Shown one piece after another: positions 22,333 through 35,639 of a stretch of DNA of 64,000 nt (position 1 is the first letter of the stretch; each line of letters opens with the position of its first letter). The stretch is taken from NCBI GenBank assembly GCA_943737045.1, contig CALSFV010000391.1, positions 167,507-231,506 on the forward strand, in the 5' to 3' direction. Below the pieces are notes generated by a model. That model was not told where the DNA came from and did no database searches. It saw only the letters and a list, made by a program, of their open reading frames with translations. The DNA is from Parapristionchus giblindavisi (Eukaryota; Nematoda; Chromadorea; Rhabditida; Diplogasteridae). Made by a program: the position numbers and the translations under genes.

Positions 22333-24709
22333 ATACTTATCGAGTAATATACTATGTGAAAGAGGAAAAAATTCTGAATGAGACACACTTCAGGTCATGT
22401 CGAGCTGTAATATTTTACTGCTGCTATAATGACCGACGTACAAAAGTAGCTTTTACTCTGATATGATCAAGATAACTTGAGAAATATCAAAATGAAAATG
22501 AAACCTATCGTGTCATATACCAAATGAAAGAGCGAGTTATTCTGAATAAGATAAACTATTTCAAAGTGGTCAGTACGGCCAATATGTAAATTTATCTTTC
22601 AATACTCACTGTTTTGGTACAAAATAATTCGTTACAAGTCTAATTGTCAATGATACTTATCGAGTAATATACTATGTGAAAGAGGAAAAAATTCTGAATG
22701 AGACACACTTCAGGTCAGGTCGAGCTGTAATATTTTAATGCTGCTATAATGACTGAAGTACAAAAGTAGCTTTTACTCTGATATGATCAAGATAACTTTT
22801 GAAATATGAAAATGAAAATGAAACCTATCGTGTCATATACCAAATGAAAGAGCGAAAAATTCTGAATAAGATAAACTATTTCAAAGTGGTCAGTACGGCC
22901 AATATGTAAATTTATCTTTCAATACTCTCTGTTTTTGGTACATAATAATTCGTTACAAGTCTAATTGTCAATGATACTTATCGAGTAATATACTATGTGA
23001 AAGAGAAAAAATTTCTGAATGAGACACACTTCAGGTCATGTCGAGCTGTCATATTTTACTGATGCTATAATGACCGAAGTACAAAAGTAGCTTTTACTCT
23101 GATATGATCAAGATAACTTTCGAAATATGAAAATGTAAATGAAACCTTTCCCGTCATATACCAAATGAAAGAGCGAAAAATTCTGAATAAGATAAACTAT
23201 TTCAAAGTGGTCAGTACGGCCAATATGTAAATTTATCTTTCAATACTCTCTGTTTTTGGTACATAATAAATCGTTACAAGACTAATTGTCAATGATACTT
23301 ATCGAGTAATATACTATGTGAAAGAGAAAAAATTTCTGAATGAGACACACTTCAGGTCATGTCGAGCTGTCATATTTTACTGCTGCTATAATGACCGAAG
23401 TACAAAAGTAGCTTTTACTCTGATATGATCAAGATAACTTTCGAAATATGAAAATGTAAATGAAACCTATCGTGTCATATAACAAATGAAAGAGCGAAAA
23501 ATTCTGAATAAGATAAACTATTTCAAAGTGGTCAGTACGGCCAATATGTAAATTTATCTTTCAATACTCTCTGTTTTTGGTACATAATAATTCGTTACAA
23601 GTCTAATTGTCAATGATACTTATCGAGTAATATACTATGTGAAAGAGAAAAAATTTCTGAATGAGACACACTTCAGGTCATGTCGAGCTGTCATATTTTA
23701 CTGCTGCTATAATGACCGAAGTACAAAAGTAGCTTTTACTCTGATATGATCAAGATAACTTTCGAAATATGAAAATGTAAATGAAACCTATCGTGTCATA
23801 TACCAAATGAAAGAGCGAAAAATTCTGAATAAGATAAACTATTTCAAAGTGGTCAGTACGGCCAATATGTAAATTTATCTTTCAATACTCTCTGTTTTTG
23901 GTACATAATAATTCGTTACAAGTCTAATTGTCAATGATACTTATCGAGTAATATATTATGTGAAAGAGGTAAAAATTCTGAATGAGACACACTTCAGGTC
24001 ATGACGAGCTGTCATATTTTACTGCTGCTATAATGACCGAAGTACAAAAGTAGCTTTTACTCTGATATGATCAAGATAACTTTCGAAATATGAAAATGAA
24101 AATGAAACCTATCGTGTCATATACCAAATGAAAGAGCGAAAAATTCTGAATAAGATAAACTATTTCAAAGTGGTCAGTACGGCCAATATGTAAATTTATC
24201 TTTCAATACTCTCTGTTTTTGGTACATAATAATTCGTTACAAGTCTAATTGTCAATGATACGGATCGAGTAATATACTATGTGAAAGAGAAAAAAATTCT
24301 GAATGAGACACACTTCAGGTCATGTCGAGCTGTCATATTTTACTGCTGCTATAATGACCGAAGTACAAAAGTAGCTTTTACTCTGATATGATCAAGATAA
24401 CTTTCGAAATATGAAAATGAAAATGAAACCTATCGTGTCATATGCCAAATGAAAGAGCGAAAAATTCTGAATAAGATAAACTATTTCAAAGTGGTCAGTA
24501 CGGCCAATATGTAAATTTATCTTTCAATACTTTTTGTTTTTGGTACATAATAATTCGTTACAAGTCTAATTGTCAATGATACTGATCGAGTAATATACTA
24601 TGTGAAAGAGGAAAAATTTCTGAATGAGACACACTTCAGGTCATGTCGAGCTGTCATATTTTACTGCTGCTATAATGACCGAAGTACAAAAGTAGCTTTT
24701 ACTCTGATA
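22333..24709 (+). repeat. 321-bp satellite array, block 4
   Basis: Between the two foldback inserts. The first monomers are atypical (GAGCGAGTTATTCTG, GTCAGGTCGAGC, TTTTAATGCTGC, one 320-bp monomer starting 22517). From 22837 they repeat block 3 as the second duplication copy. No gene. Confidence 0.95.
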
Positions 24710-25957
24710 CAGGGATGTGCGAAAAAAGATTTTCGAAAAAAATTCGAAAAACGAAAAATTTTCGATTTCGTATTTCGAAAAATTCGAAAAATTCGAAAAA
24801 AAATCGAAAAAAACTTAAATGAAGCAGGAAACTAACTGAAGAATTTTATTGATCTTTTTTAATTATTTTCGATTTCTATTATCAAGGGGATGCTCACAAC
24901 TTATCCTGGCGGTATGAGTTTGCAATAATATGACTAGAATCAGTTTTCGATGCTTATTATGAATCCTTTTTCAAACGTTTCCCAATCGTGCTGAGCTTCG
25001 AGAAAATCGATACTGAAACTCGCTAGTTGATTTTAAAATTCACATCGTATCTACCTTATCTACTATACCACATCAGCATTTGTTTGGATAGTTGATAGAA
25101 GAGTTGAGGAACCCATTAGGATGTGTAGGTATGTGTAGGAAGCCACATGAATTTCCGAATCAACTATCCGAATTCCAATATCGATTTTCTCGCACGATTG
25201 GACAACGATTGTAATCGGATTCGTAATGTACATCGAAAACTGATCCTAGTATTGCAATCTCAAATGACCACGACAAGTTGCCAGCATCCCCTTGTGAGTC
25301 AAGCCCAGTCTTGACAAAATATTAAAGGAAATAATGAGTTCTAATAATTTATTGTTTAAATTCAAAATTTAAAATCATTACGTAATGCCGCTAACACTCC
25401 TTGGGTGAACAAATCATGCAGTATTTGGAATTGGTTGGCTTACAGTGCCAATAATACTTATCGAGTAATATACTATGTGAAAGAGGAAAAAATTCTGAAT
25501 GAGACACACTTCAGGTCATGTCGAGCTGTAATATTTTACTGCTGCTATAATGACCGACGTACAAAAGTAGCTTTTACTCTGATATGATCAAGATAACTTG
25601 AGAAATATCAAAATGAAAATGAAACCTATCGTGTCATATACCAAATGAAAGAGCGAGTTATTCTGAATAAGATAAACTATTTCAAAGTGGTCAGTACGGC
25701 CAATATGTAAATTTATCTTTCAATACTCACTGTTTTGGTACAAAATAATTCGTTACAAGTCTAATTGTCAATGATACTTATCGAGTAATATACTATGTGA
25801 AAGAGGAAAAAATTCTGAATGAGACACACTTCAGGTCAGGTCGAGCTGTAATATTTTAATGCTGCTATAATGACTGAAGTACAAAAGTAGCTTTTACTCT
25901 GATATGATCAAGATAACTTTCGAAATATGAAAATGAAAATGAAACCTATCGTGTCAT
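22837..25957 (+). repeat. 3121-bp tandem duplication, copy 2
   Basis: Near-identical to 19716-22836, including the foldback insert at 24710-25453. The pair shows unequal exchange or replication slippage acting on a unit that contains non-satellite DNA. Confidence 0.9.
24710..25453. mobile_element. Foldback/MITE-like insert, copy 2
   Basis: The same 744 bp as at 21589-22332, at exactly +3121, with the same satellite junctions. It came with the tandem duplication, not by a second insertion. Its palindrome spans 24883-25295. Confidence 0.9.
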
Positions 25958-28900
25958 ATACCAAATGAAAGAGCGAAAAATTCTGAATAAGATAAACTAT
26001 TTCAAAGTGGTCAGTACGGCCAATATGTAAATTTATCTTTCAATACTCTCTGTTTTTGGTACAAAATAATTCGTTACAAGTCTAATTGTCAATGATACTT
26101 ATCGAGTAATATACTATGTGAAAGAGGAAAAAATTCTGAATGAGACACACTTCAGGTCATGTCGAGCTGTGATATTTTACTGCTGCTATAATGACCGAAG
26201 TACAAAAGTAGCTTTTACTCTGATATGATCAAGATAACTTTCGAAACATGAAAATGAAAATGAAACCTATCGTGTCATATACCAAATGAAAGAGCGAGTT
26301 ATTCTGAATAAGATAAACTATTTCAAAGTGGTCAGTACGGCCAATATGTAAATTTATCTTTCAATACTCTCTGTTTTTGGTACAAAATAATTCGTTACAA
26401 GTCTAATTGTCAATGATACTTATCGAGTAATATACTATGTGAAAGAGGAAAAAATTCTGAATGAGACACACTTCAGGTCATGTCGAGCTGTGATATTTTA
26501 CTGCTGCTATAATGACCGAAGTACAAAAGTAGCTTTTACTCTGATATGATCAAGATAACTTTCGAAACATGAAAATGAAAATGAAACCTATCGTGTCATA
26601 TACCAAATGAAAGAGCGAGTTATTCTGAATAAGATAAACTATTTCAAAGTGGTCAGTACGGCCAATATGTAAATTTATCTTTCAATACTCTCTGTTTTTG
26701 GTACAAAATAATTCGTTACAAGTCTAATTGTCAATGATACTTATCGAGTAATATACTATGTGAAAGAGGAAAAAATTCTGAATGAGACACACTTCAGGTC
26801 ATGTCGAGCTGTGATATTTTACTGCTGCTATAATGACCGAAGTACAAAAGTAGCTTTTACTCTGATATGATCAAGATAACTTTCGAAACATGAAAATGAA
26901 AATGAAACCTATCGTGTCATATACCAAATGAAAGAGCGAAAACTTCTGAATAAGAATAACTATTTCAAAGTGGTCAGTACGGCCAATATGTAAATTTATC
27001 TTTCAATACTCTCTGTTTTTGGTACAAAATAATTCGTTACAAGTCTAATTGTCAATGATACTTATCGAGTAATATACTATGTGAAAGAGGAAAAAATTCT
27101 GAATGAGACACACTTCAGGTCATGTCGAGCTGTGATATTTTACTGCTGCTATAATGACCGAAGTACAAAAGTAGCTTTTACTCTGATATGATCAAGATAA
27201 CTTTCGAAACATGAAAATGAAAATGAAACCTATCGTGTCATATACCAAATGAAAGAGCGAGTTATTCTGAATAAGATAAACTATTTCAAAGTGGTCAGTA
27301 CGGCCAATATGTAAATTTATCTTTCAATACTCTCTGTTTTTGGTACAAAATAATTCGTTACAAGTCTAATTGTCAATGATACTTATCGAGTAATATACTA
27401 TGTGAAAGAGGAAAAAATTCTGAATGAGACACACTTCAGGTCATGTCGAGCTGTGATATTTTACTGCTGCTATAATGACCGAAGTACAAAAGTAGCTTTT
27501 ACTCTGATATGATCAAGACAACTTGAGAAATATGAAAATGAAAATGAAACCTATCGTGTCATATACCAAATGAAAGAGCGAAAAATTCTGAATAAGATAA
27601 ACTATTTCAAAGTGGTCAGTACGGCCAATATGTAAATTTATCTTTCAATACTCTCTGTTTTTGGTACATGATAATTCGTTACAAGTCTAATTGTCAATGA
27701 TACTTATCGAGTAATATACTATGTGAAAGAGGAAAAAATTCTGAATGAGACACACTTCAGGTCATGTCGAGCTGTGATATTTTACTGCTGCTATAATGAC
27801 CGAAGTACAAAAGTAGCTTTTACTCTGATATGATCAAGATAACTTGAGAAATATGAAAATGAAAATGAAACCTATCGTGTCATATACCAAATGAAAGAGC
27901 GAACAATTCTGAATAAGATAGACTATTTCAAAGTGGTCAGTACGGCCAATATGTAAATTTATCTTTCAATACTCTCTGTTTTTGGTACAAAATATTTCGT
28001 TACAAGTCTAATTGTCAATGATACTTATCGAGTAATATACTATGTGAAAGAGGAAAAAATTCTGAATGAGACACACTTCAGGTCATGTCGATCTGTGATA
28101 TTTTACTGCTGCTATAATGACCGAAGTACAAAAGTAGCTTTTACTCTGATATGATCAAGATAACTTGAGAAATATGAAAATGAAAATGAAACCTATCGTG
28201 TCATATACCAAATGAAAGAGCGAAAAATTCTGAATAAGATAGACTATTTCAAAGTGGTCAGTACGGCCAATATGTAAATTTATCTTTCATTACTCTCTGT
28301 TTTTGGTACAAAATAATTCGTTACAAGTCTAATTGTCAATGATACTTATCGAGTAATATACTATGTGAAAGAGGAAAAAATTCTGAATGAGACACACTTC
28401 AGGTCATGTCGATCTGTGATATTTTACTGCTGCTATAATGACCGAAGTACAAAAGTAGCTTTTACTCTGATATGATCAAGATAACTTGAGAAATATGAAA
28501 ATGAAAATGAAACCTATCGTGTCATATACCAAATGAAAGAGCGAAAAATTCTGAATAAGATAGACTATTTCAAAGTGGTCAGTACGGCCAATATGTAAAT
28601 TTATCTTTCAATACTCTCTGTTTTTGGTACAAAATAATTCGTTACAAGTCTAATTGTCAATGATACTTATCGAGTAATATACTATGTGAAAGAGGAAAAA
28701 ATTCTGAATGAGACAAACTTCAGGTCATGTCGATCTGTGTTATTTTACTGCTGCTATAATGACCGAAGTACAAAAGTAGCTTTTACTCTGATATGATCAA
28801 GATAACTTGAGAAATATGAAAATGAAAATGAAACCTATCGTGTCATATACCAAATGAAAGAGCGAAAAATTCTGAATAAGATAGACTATTTCAAAGTGGT

Positions 28901-31900
28901 CAGTACGGCCAATATGTAAATTTATCTTTCAATACTCTCTGTTTTTGGTACAAAATAATTCGTTACAAGTCTAATTGTCAATGATACTTATCGAGTAATA
29001 TACTATGTGAAAGAGGAAAAAATTCTGAATGAGACACACTTCAGGTCATGTCGAGCTGTGATATTTTACTGCTGCTATAATGACCGAAGTACAAAAGTAG
29101 CTTTTACTCTGATATGATCAAGATAACTTGAGAAATATGAAAATGAAAATGAAACCTATCGTGTCATATACCAAATGAAAGAGCGAACAATTCTGAATAA
29201 GATAGACTATTTCAAAGTGGTCAGTACGGCCAATATGTAAATTTATCTTTCAATACTCTCTGTTTTTGGTACAAAATAATTCGTTACAAGTCTAATTGTC
29301 AATGATACTTATCGAGTAATATACTATGTGAAAGAGGAAAAAATTCTGAATGAGACACACTTCAGGTCATGTCGATCTGTGATATTTTACTGCTGCTATA
29401 ATGACCGAAGTACAAAAGTAGCTTTTACTCTGATATGATCAAGATAACTTGAGAAATATGAAAATGAAAATGAAACCTATCGTGTCATATACCAAATGAA
29501 AGAGCGAAAAATTCTGAATAAGATAGACTATTTCAAAGTGGTCAGTACGGCCAATATGTAAATTTATCTTTCAATACTCTCTGTTTTTGGTACGAAATAA
29601 TTCGTTACAAGTCTAATTGTCAATGATACTTATCGAGTAATATACTATGTGAAAGAGGAAAAAATTCTGAATGAGACAAACTTCAGGTCATGTCGATCTG
29701 TGTTATTTTACTGCTGCTATAATGACCGAAGTACAAAAGTTGCTTTTACTCTGATATGATCAAGATAACTTGAGAAATATGAAAATGAAAATGAAACCTA
29801 TCGTGTCATATACCAAATGAAAGAGCGAAAAATTCTGAATAAGATAGACTATTTCAAAGTGGTCAGTACGGCCAATATGTAAATTTATCTTTCAATACTC
29901 TCTGTTTTTGGTACAAAATAATTCGTTACAAGTCTAATTGTCAATGATACTTATCGAGTAATATACTATGTGAAAGAGGAAAAAATTCTGAATGAGACAC
30001 ACTTCAGGTCATGTCGATCTGTGATATTTTACTGCTGCTATAATGACCGAAGTACAAAAGTAGCTTTTACTCTGATATGATCAAGATAACTTGAGAAATA
30101 TGAAAATGAAAATGAAACCTATCGTGTCATATACCAAATGAAAGAGCGAAAAATTCTGAATAAGATAGACTATTTCAAAGTGGTCAGTACGGCCAATATG
30201 TAAATTTATCTTTCAATACTCTCTGTTTTTGGTACAAAATAATTCGTTACAAGTCTAATTGTCAATGATACTTATCGAGTAATATACTATGTGAAAGAGG
30301 AAAAAATTCTGAATGAGACAAACTTCAGGTCATGTCGATCTGTGTTATTTTACTGCTGCTATAATGACCGAAGTACAAAAGTAGCTTTTACTCTGATATG
30401 ATCAAGATAACTTGAGAAATATGAAAATGAAAATGAAACCTATCGTGTCATATACCAAATGAAAGAGCGAAAAATTCTGAATAAGATAGACTATTTCAAA
30501 GTGGTCAGTACGGCCAATATGTAAATTTATCTTTCAATACTCTCTGTTTTTGGTACAAAATAATTCGTTACAAGTCTAATTGTCAATGATACTTATCGAG
30601 TAATATACTATGTGAAAGAGGAAAAAATTCTGAATGAGACACACTTCAGGTCATGTCGATCTGTGATATTTTACTGCTGCTATAATGACCGAAGTACAAA
30701 AGTAGCTTTTACTCTGATATGATCAAGATAACTTGAGAAATATGAAAATGAAAATGAAACCTATCGTGTCATATACCAAATGAAAGAGCGAAAAATTGTG
30801 AATAAGATAGACTATTTCAAAGTGGTCAGTACGGCCAATATGTAAATTTATCTTTCAATACTCTCTGTTTTTGGTACAAAATAATTCGTTACAAGTCTAA
30901 TTGTCAATGATACTTATCGAGTAATATACTATGTGAAAGAGGAAAAAATTCTGAATGAGACAAACTTCAGGTCATGTCGATCTGTGTTATTTTACTGCTG
31001 CTATAATGACCGAAGTACAAAAGTAGCTTTTACTCTGATATGATCAAGATAACTTGAGAAATATGAAAATGAAAATGAAACCTATCGTGTCATATACCAA
31101 ATGAAAGAGCGAAAAATTCTGAATAAGATAGACTATTTCAAAGTGGTCAGTACGGCCAATATGTAAATTTATCTTTCAATACTCTCTGTTTTTGGTACAA
31201 AATAATTCGTTACAAGTCTAATTGTCAATGATACTTATCGAGTAATATACTATGTGAAAGAGGAAAAAATTCTGAATGAGACACACTTCAGGTCATGTCG
31301 ATCTGTGATATTTTACTGCTGCTATAATGACCGAAGTGCAAAAGTAGCTTTTACTCTGATATGATCAAGATAACTTGAGAAATATGAAAATGAAAATGAA
31401 ACCTATCGTGTCATATACCAAATGAAAGAGCGAAAAATTCTGAATAAGATAGACTATTTCAAAGTGGTCAGTACGGCCAATATGTAAATTTATCTTTCAA
31501 TACTCTCTGTTTTTGGTACAAAATAATTCGTTACAAGTCTAATTGTCAATGATACTTATCGAGTAATATACTATGTGAAAGAGGAAAAAATTCTGAATGA
31601 GACAAACTTCAGGTCATGTCGATCTGTGTTATTTTACTGCTGCTATAATGACCGAAGTACAAAAGTAGCTTTTACTCTGATATGATCAAGATAACTTGAG
31701 AAATATGAAAATGAAAATGAAACCTATCGTGTCATATACCAAATGAAAGAGCGAAAAATTCTGAATAAGATAGACTATTTCAAAGTGGTCAGTACGGCCA
31801 ATATGTAAATTTATCTTTCAATACTCTCTGTTTTTGGTACAAAATAATTCGTTACAAGTCTAATTGTCAATGATACTTATCGAGTAATATACTATATGAA

Positions 31901-33397
31901 AGAGGAAAAAATTCTGAATGAGACACACTTCAGGTCATGTCGAGCTGTGATATTTTACTGCTGCTATAATGACCGAAGTACAAAAGTAGCTTTTACTCTG
32001 ATATGATCAAGATAACTTGAGAAATATGAAAATGAAAATGAAACCTATCGTGTCATATACCAAATGAAAGAGCGAAAAATTCTGAATAAGATAGACTATT
32101 TCAAAGTGGTCAGTACGGCCAATATGTAAATTTATCTTTCAATACTCTCTGTTTTTGGTACAAAATAATTCGTTACAAGTCTAATTGTCAATGATACTTA
32201 TCGAGTAATATACTATGTGAAAGAGGAAAAAATTCTGAATGAGACACACTTCAGGTCATGTCGATCTGTGATATTTTACTGCTGCTATAATGACCGAAGT
32301 GCAAAAGTAGCTTTTACTCTGATATGATCAAGATAACTTGAGAAATATGAAAATGAAAATGAAACCTATCGTGTCATATACCAAATGAAAGAGCGAAAAA
32401 TTCTGAATAAGATAGACTATTTCAAAGTGGTCAGTACGGCCAATATGTAAATTTATCTTTCAATACTCTCTGTTTTTGGTACAAAATAATTCGTTACAAG
32501 TCTAATTGTCAATGATACTTATCGAGTAATATACTATGTGAAAGAGGAAAAAATTCTGAATGAGACAAACTTCAGGTCATGTCGATCTGTGTTATTTTAC
32601 TGCTGCTATAATGACCGAAGTACAAAAGTAGCTTTTACTCTGATATGATCAAGATAACTTGAGAAATATTAAAATGAAAATGAAACCTATCGTGTCATAT
32701 ACCAAATGAAAGAGCGAAAAATTCTGAATAAGATAGACTATTTCAAAGTGGTCAGTACGGCCAATATGTAAATTTATCTTTCAATACTCTCTGTTTTTGG
32801 TACAAAATAATTCGTTACAAGTCTAATTGTCAATGATACTTATCGAGTAATATACTATATGAAAGAGGAAAAAATTCTGAATGAGACACACTTCAGGTCA
32901 TGTCGAGCTGTGATATTTTACTGCTGCTATAATGACCGAAGTACAAAAGTAGCTTTTACTCTGATATGATCAAGATAACTTGAGAAATATGAAAATGAAA
33001 ATGAAACCTATCGTGTCATATACCAAATGAAAGAGCGAAAAATTCAGAATAAGATAGACTATTTCAAAGTGGTCAGTACGGCCAATATGTAAATTTATCT
33101 TTCAATACTCTCTGTTTTTGGTACAAAATAATTCGTTACAAGTCTAATTGTCAATGATACTTATCGAGTAATATACTACGTGAAAGAGGAAAAAATTCTG
33201 AATGAGACACACTTCAGGTCATGTCGATCTGTGATATTTTACTGCTGCTATAATGACCGAAGTACAAAAGTAGCTTTTACTCTGATATGATCAAGATAAC
33301 TTGAGAAATATGAAAATGAAAATGAAACCTATCGTGTCATATACCAAATGAAAGAGCGAAAAATTCTGAATAAGATAGACTATTTCAAAGTGGTCAG
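25454..33397 (+). repeat. 321-bp satellite array, block 5 (transition to right-hand subfamily)
   Basis: From 25,740 monomers carry GTACAAAATAATTCG. At 25,958-27,560 there is a run of near-identical monomers with GAGCGAGTTATT and AACATGAAAATG. From 27,884 GATAAAC becomes GATAGAC and CTTTCGAAA becomes CTTGAGAAA. From about 28,690 a linked pair of variants (AGACAAACTT with CTGTGTTATT) recurs at spacings of two or three monomers (28710, 29674, 30317, 30959, 31602, 32566). This shows short higher-order units of 642 and 963 bp. No gene. Confidence 0.95.
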
Positions 33398-33416
33398 GGG
33401 TCCGTCCAATCTGTCA
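33398..33416 (+). repeat. Left terminal inverted repeat
   Basis: GGGTCCGTCCAATCTGTCA, an exact inverse match to 39750-39768. It is preceded by CAG (33395-33397). Confidence 0.95.
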
Positions 33417-33510
33417 CTTTCGATCGAAAGTTCAGAAGAAAGTTCGCATCTTTCTAGCGAGAGTTCAGAAGAAAGATGCGAACTTTCCTCGCAACTTTCG
33501 TCGCAAGTCC
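33416..33510. repeat. Left subterminal palindromic repeats
   Basis: Contains the perfect 16-bp palindrome ACTTTCGATCGAAAGT (33416-33431). It also has a stem formed by AAAGTTCGCATCTTTCT and AGAAAGATGCGAACTTT (about 33440-33487). Short AACTTTCG units follow. The same units occur at the other end. Clustered subterminal repeats of this kind often bind transposase; that role is inferred. Confidence 0.8.
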
Positions 33511-34389
33511 TCTTACCCCTCCCTGGGTAAATGGGCTTATATACTTGTAATAAAGAGTTCGGCATACCCCAGACGGGTTTGGCGTGTGACTAAACTAACG
33601 GGTGGTGGGCGGAGCTCCGCCGGTTCTAACAACTATCAAGTTAACTCATTATTTAAGCCATCATAATCTACCGTAATCCACCTACCGTAACCTACAGTAA
33701 CCCAGTTCATTGGGTCAAATTGATTGCGACGGGTCAAATGATTCACTAGTGTAAATTACCGTTACCGAGACCTTTTCGTTGATGATTCTACGTTATTCTT
33801 TGTGTTTTTTCGGGTTTTATAGATATTTCATGTCAACACAAAACATTCCTTTAAAATTACTGTATGAACAAAGTAATAAATCGAACCAAAAAGTATGAAA
33901 ACGAGACAATGACAAGCACTACAAGTACAAATATAATAGATGAGAGGGAGAAACATGTTATGTAGAAAGCAATAATTGGGTGAAAGAACAAATGAATAAC
34001 GAGGAGTGAGTGAGATTACGGTGGGTAGTCGATCAATATACAATTATTGATCGATTGATGAATGGGAAAATGGGCGTCCGGTCGCAGCATATGAAGCGTG
34101 ACGTCATCCTAGCGTGAATTGATCAATAGGTATAAAACCGAATGCATAAAAATCAATCAATAAATAGATAGACTATGACAAAAAACAATCGTCTGGTATG
34201 TACAGAAGAATCGTCACATGGCTGGGGCTCATACAAAGAAATAATCTATCGAGCTACGAATCAATCAATCAATAAAAGGGGCTAACGTAAACCAAAATCA
34301 GGGTGGGATCGTTGTGACAATCAATCTATTGTGGGACTACCGTATACCAAAATCAGGGGGGGGGGGACGTTGTGAGAGTGAGAGTGTCT
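33511..34389. other. Unassigned sequence inside the TIR element
   Basis: No gene recognised. It holds a 14-bp palindrome GGCGGAGCTCCGCC (33608-33621), CTACCGTAA/CCTACCGTAAC repeats near 33670-33700, several AATCAATCAATAA stretches, and a direct repeat (CCAAAATCAGGG at about 34292 and 34347). The second copy ends in a G run (about 34358-34367). It would be the 3' flank of the guanylyltransferase fragment. Confidence 0.6.
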
Positions 34390-34746
34390 CTACATGATGA
34401 CTTCCCTCTGTGGTAGGCTGGCCGAGATGGCCTTGTTGAAGTAGAGCTCATCTTTGACGACGACGTCATCGCCCAGCACCGACGAGCCATCCATGCGCAC
34501 CCAGGAACCTGAAAAAGACAACTCAGTTTGAGATTGCGGGAGCTCCTTAGTTACTATCATTGAGCCGCCGTGCACGACAGAATATGTAGTCACAAGTCAA
34601 TAAATCAATAAAGACATCAATCTATCAATCAATAATTAAATAAGTAAATCAATCAATATTGGCACTTACAACATCCGGTCCAATCACCCAACCCTCGCCG
34701 ATGACTGCGGTCGGGTCGACGAGCACGTTGCCCTTGATGTGTTCGC
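34390..34746 (-). pseudogene. Fragment of mannose-1-phosphate guanylyltransferase (GMPPB-like), C-terminal end
   Basis: Two exon remnants on the minus strand. Exon 34670-34746 reads EHIKGNVLVDPTAVIGEGWVIGPDV and exon 34390-34508 reads SWVRMDGSSVLGDD then VVVKDELYF and ends REVIM-stop. The first is the start, and the second the end, of the left-handed beta-helix (hexapeptide repeat) of the beta subunit that makes GDP-mannose. The usual C-terminus ends in IIM, kept here as VIM. The middle of the helix (about 50 residues) is missing, the exon phases no longer fit, and the last 15 residues before the end are altered. The N-terminal catalytic domain is absent. It is a captured, non-functional piece. 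The identification is by recalled family motifs and is fairly sure. Confidence 0.75.
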
Positions 34747-34753
34747 CTCAAAC

Positions 34754-34789
<36 letters not shown>

Positions 34790-35279
34790 CATAGTAAATG
34801 TTATGTCCTTAGGCACAACTCGTGTAGCAGAATAGAGACTTTATCGGAGAGAGAATTAACAGTGCAACGTGAGATAAACTAATAGAAGTGAGCTGGGAAG
34901 CGAAACCGCAGCTTTATATAGGGGGCGCGTGACCGCGTAGGCAATCAAGGGGTTCAACGGGTCAACGGTTGTACGCTAGGCCAGACTACAATAACTAGGT
35001 GGCGTACATATCAGTAAAGGAGCGAGTGACGTCATCAAAGTGGATTATCGATTGGCTATTGAGCCACTCTGACTAATCGATATGGACGGACATACTTCAA
35101 AAGACTTATCTAACAGATATATATCCCATCCCCCGGGTGATTTTTTGAGAAAATGGGGTGGGTCGGATGCTAAAATCGGATGGGTCTTGACGCTAGCGAC
35201 AATACCGCCCACGTATGATTACAGTACAGCCAATACTACGGCAATAAATCAATTAATCGATATTACAATCGATACTTAC
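34747..35279 (-). other. Junction between the guanylyltransferase and topoisomerase fragments
   Basis: Where the two captured fragments meet. It has an ATT microsatellite of about 12 units (34755-34790), then about 300 bp of unassigned sequence including TTTATATAGGGGG (about 34914), a TGACGTCA at about 35027, and AATCAATTAATCGATA near the topoisomerase donor site. No coding segment is recognised. The junction probably lies inside this stretch. Confidence 0.55.
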
Positions 35280-35610
35280 CAGATACAGCGAGCGTCTTGG
35301 CTGAGTCTCCCTCGGTGAGAATGAGCGTGCACAGATGAGAGTTCTTGGTTCAGGCGTCGTTGGCGTCCTCGAGCTTGGGGATGCCCTACAAAGATGCGGT
35401 AATCATTTAATCAATAATTTCAGAAAAAAATCAATAAATTAATAATGCAGAAAATCAATCAATGAATCAACTAATCGACCAATCTGCTCCCACCTTCATC
35501 TTGCTCGTCTTCTTGCTGTTGCACTTCTTGTCCACAATCTCCGTCTGCTTGAAGCGCACCCACGAGAGAGTCCAAAATGTCGCACGCTTGAGCCTTGAAC
35601 ATACATTTTA

Positions 35611-35639
35611 GGTCAATCCTCACAATGAGAGGATTGACC
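35611..35639. repeat. Small inverted repeat in a topoisomerase intron
   Basis: GGTCAATCCTC and GAGGATTGACC form an 11-bp perfect stem with a 7-nt loop inside the 313-bp intron between exons 35494-35593 and 35907-36044. Just after it, GACCCACTATATA occurs twice (35636 and 35665 areas). It may be the remnant of a small insertion. Confidence 0.7.

Larger units (their letters stand above)
19716..22836 (+). repeat. 3121-bp tandem duplication, copy 1
   Basis: Together with 22837-25957 this forms a tandem pair: nearly nine satellite monomers plus the foldback insert. Every feature recurs at +3121. The few differences I saw are 19941 C against 23062 A, 20031 T against 23152 C, and TTTTGAA near 22799 against TTTCGAA near 25919. 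Sequence beyond the two outer ends no longer matches. Confidence 0.9.

Noticed and set aside
22284..22466. 60-codon open frame, repeated at 25405-25587
   Set aside because: Starts in the insert and reads on into satellite; chance frame.
35082..35318. 78-codon plus-strand frame in the TIR element
   Set aside because: No motif; it covers the fragment junction and ends opposite the TOPRIM exon.
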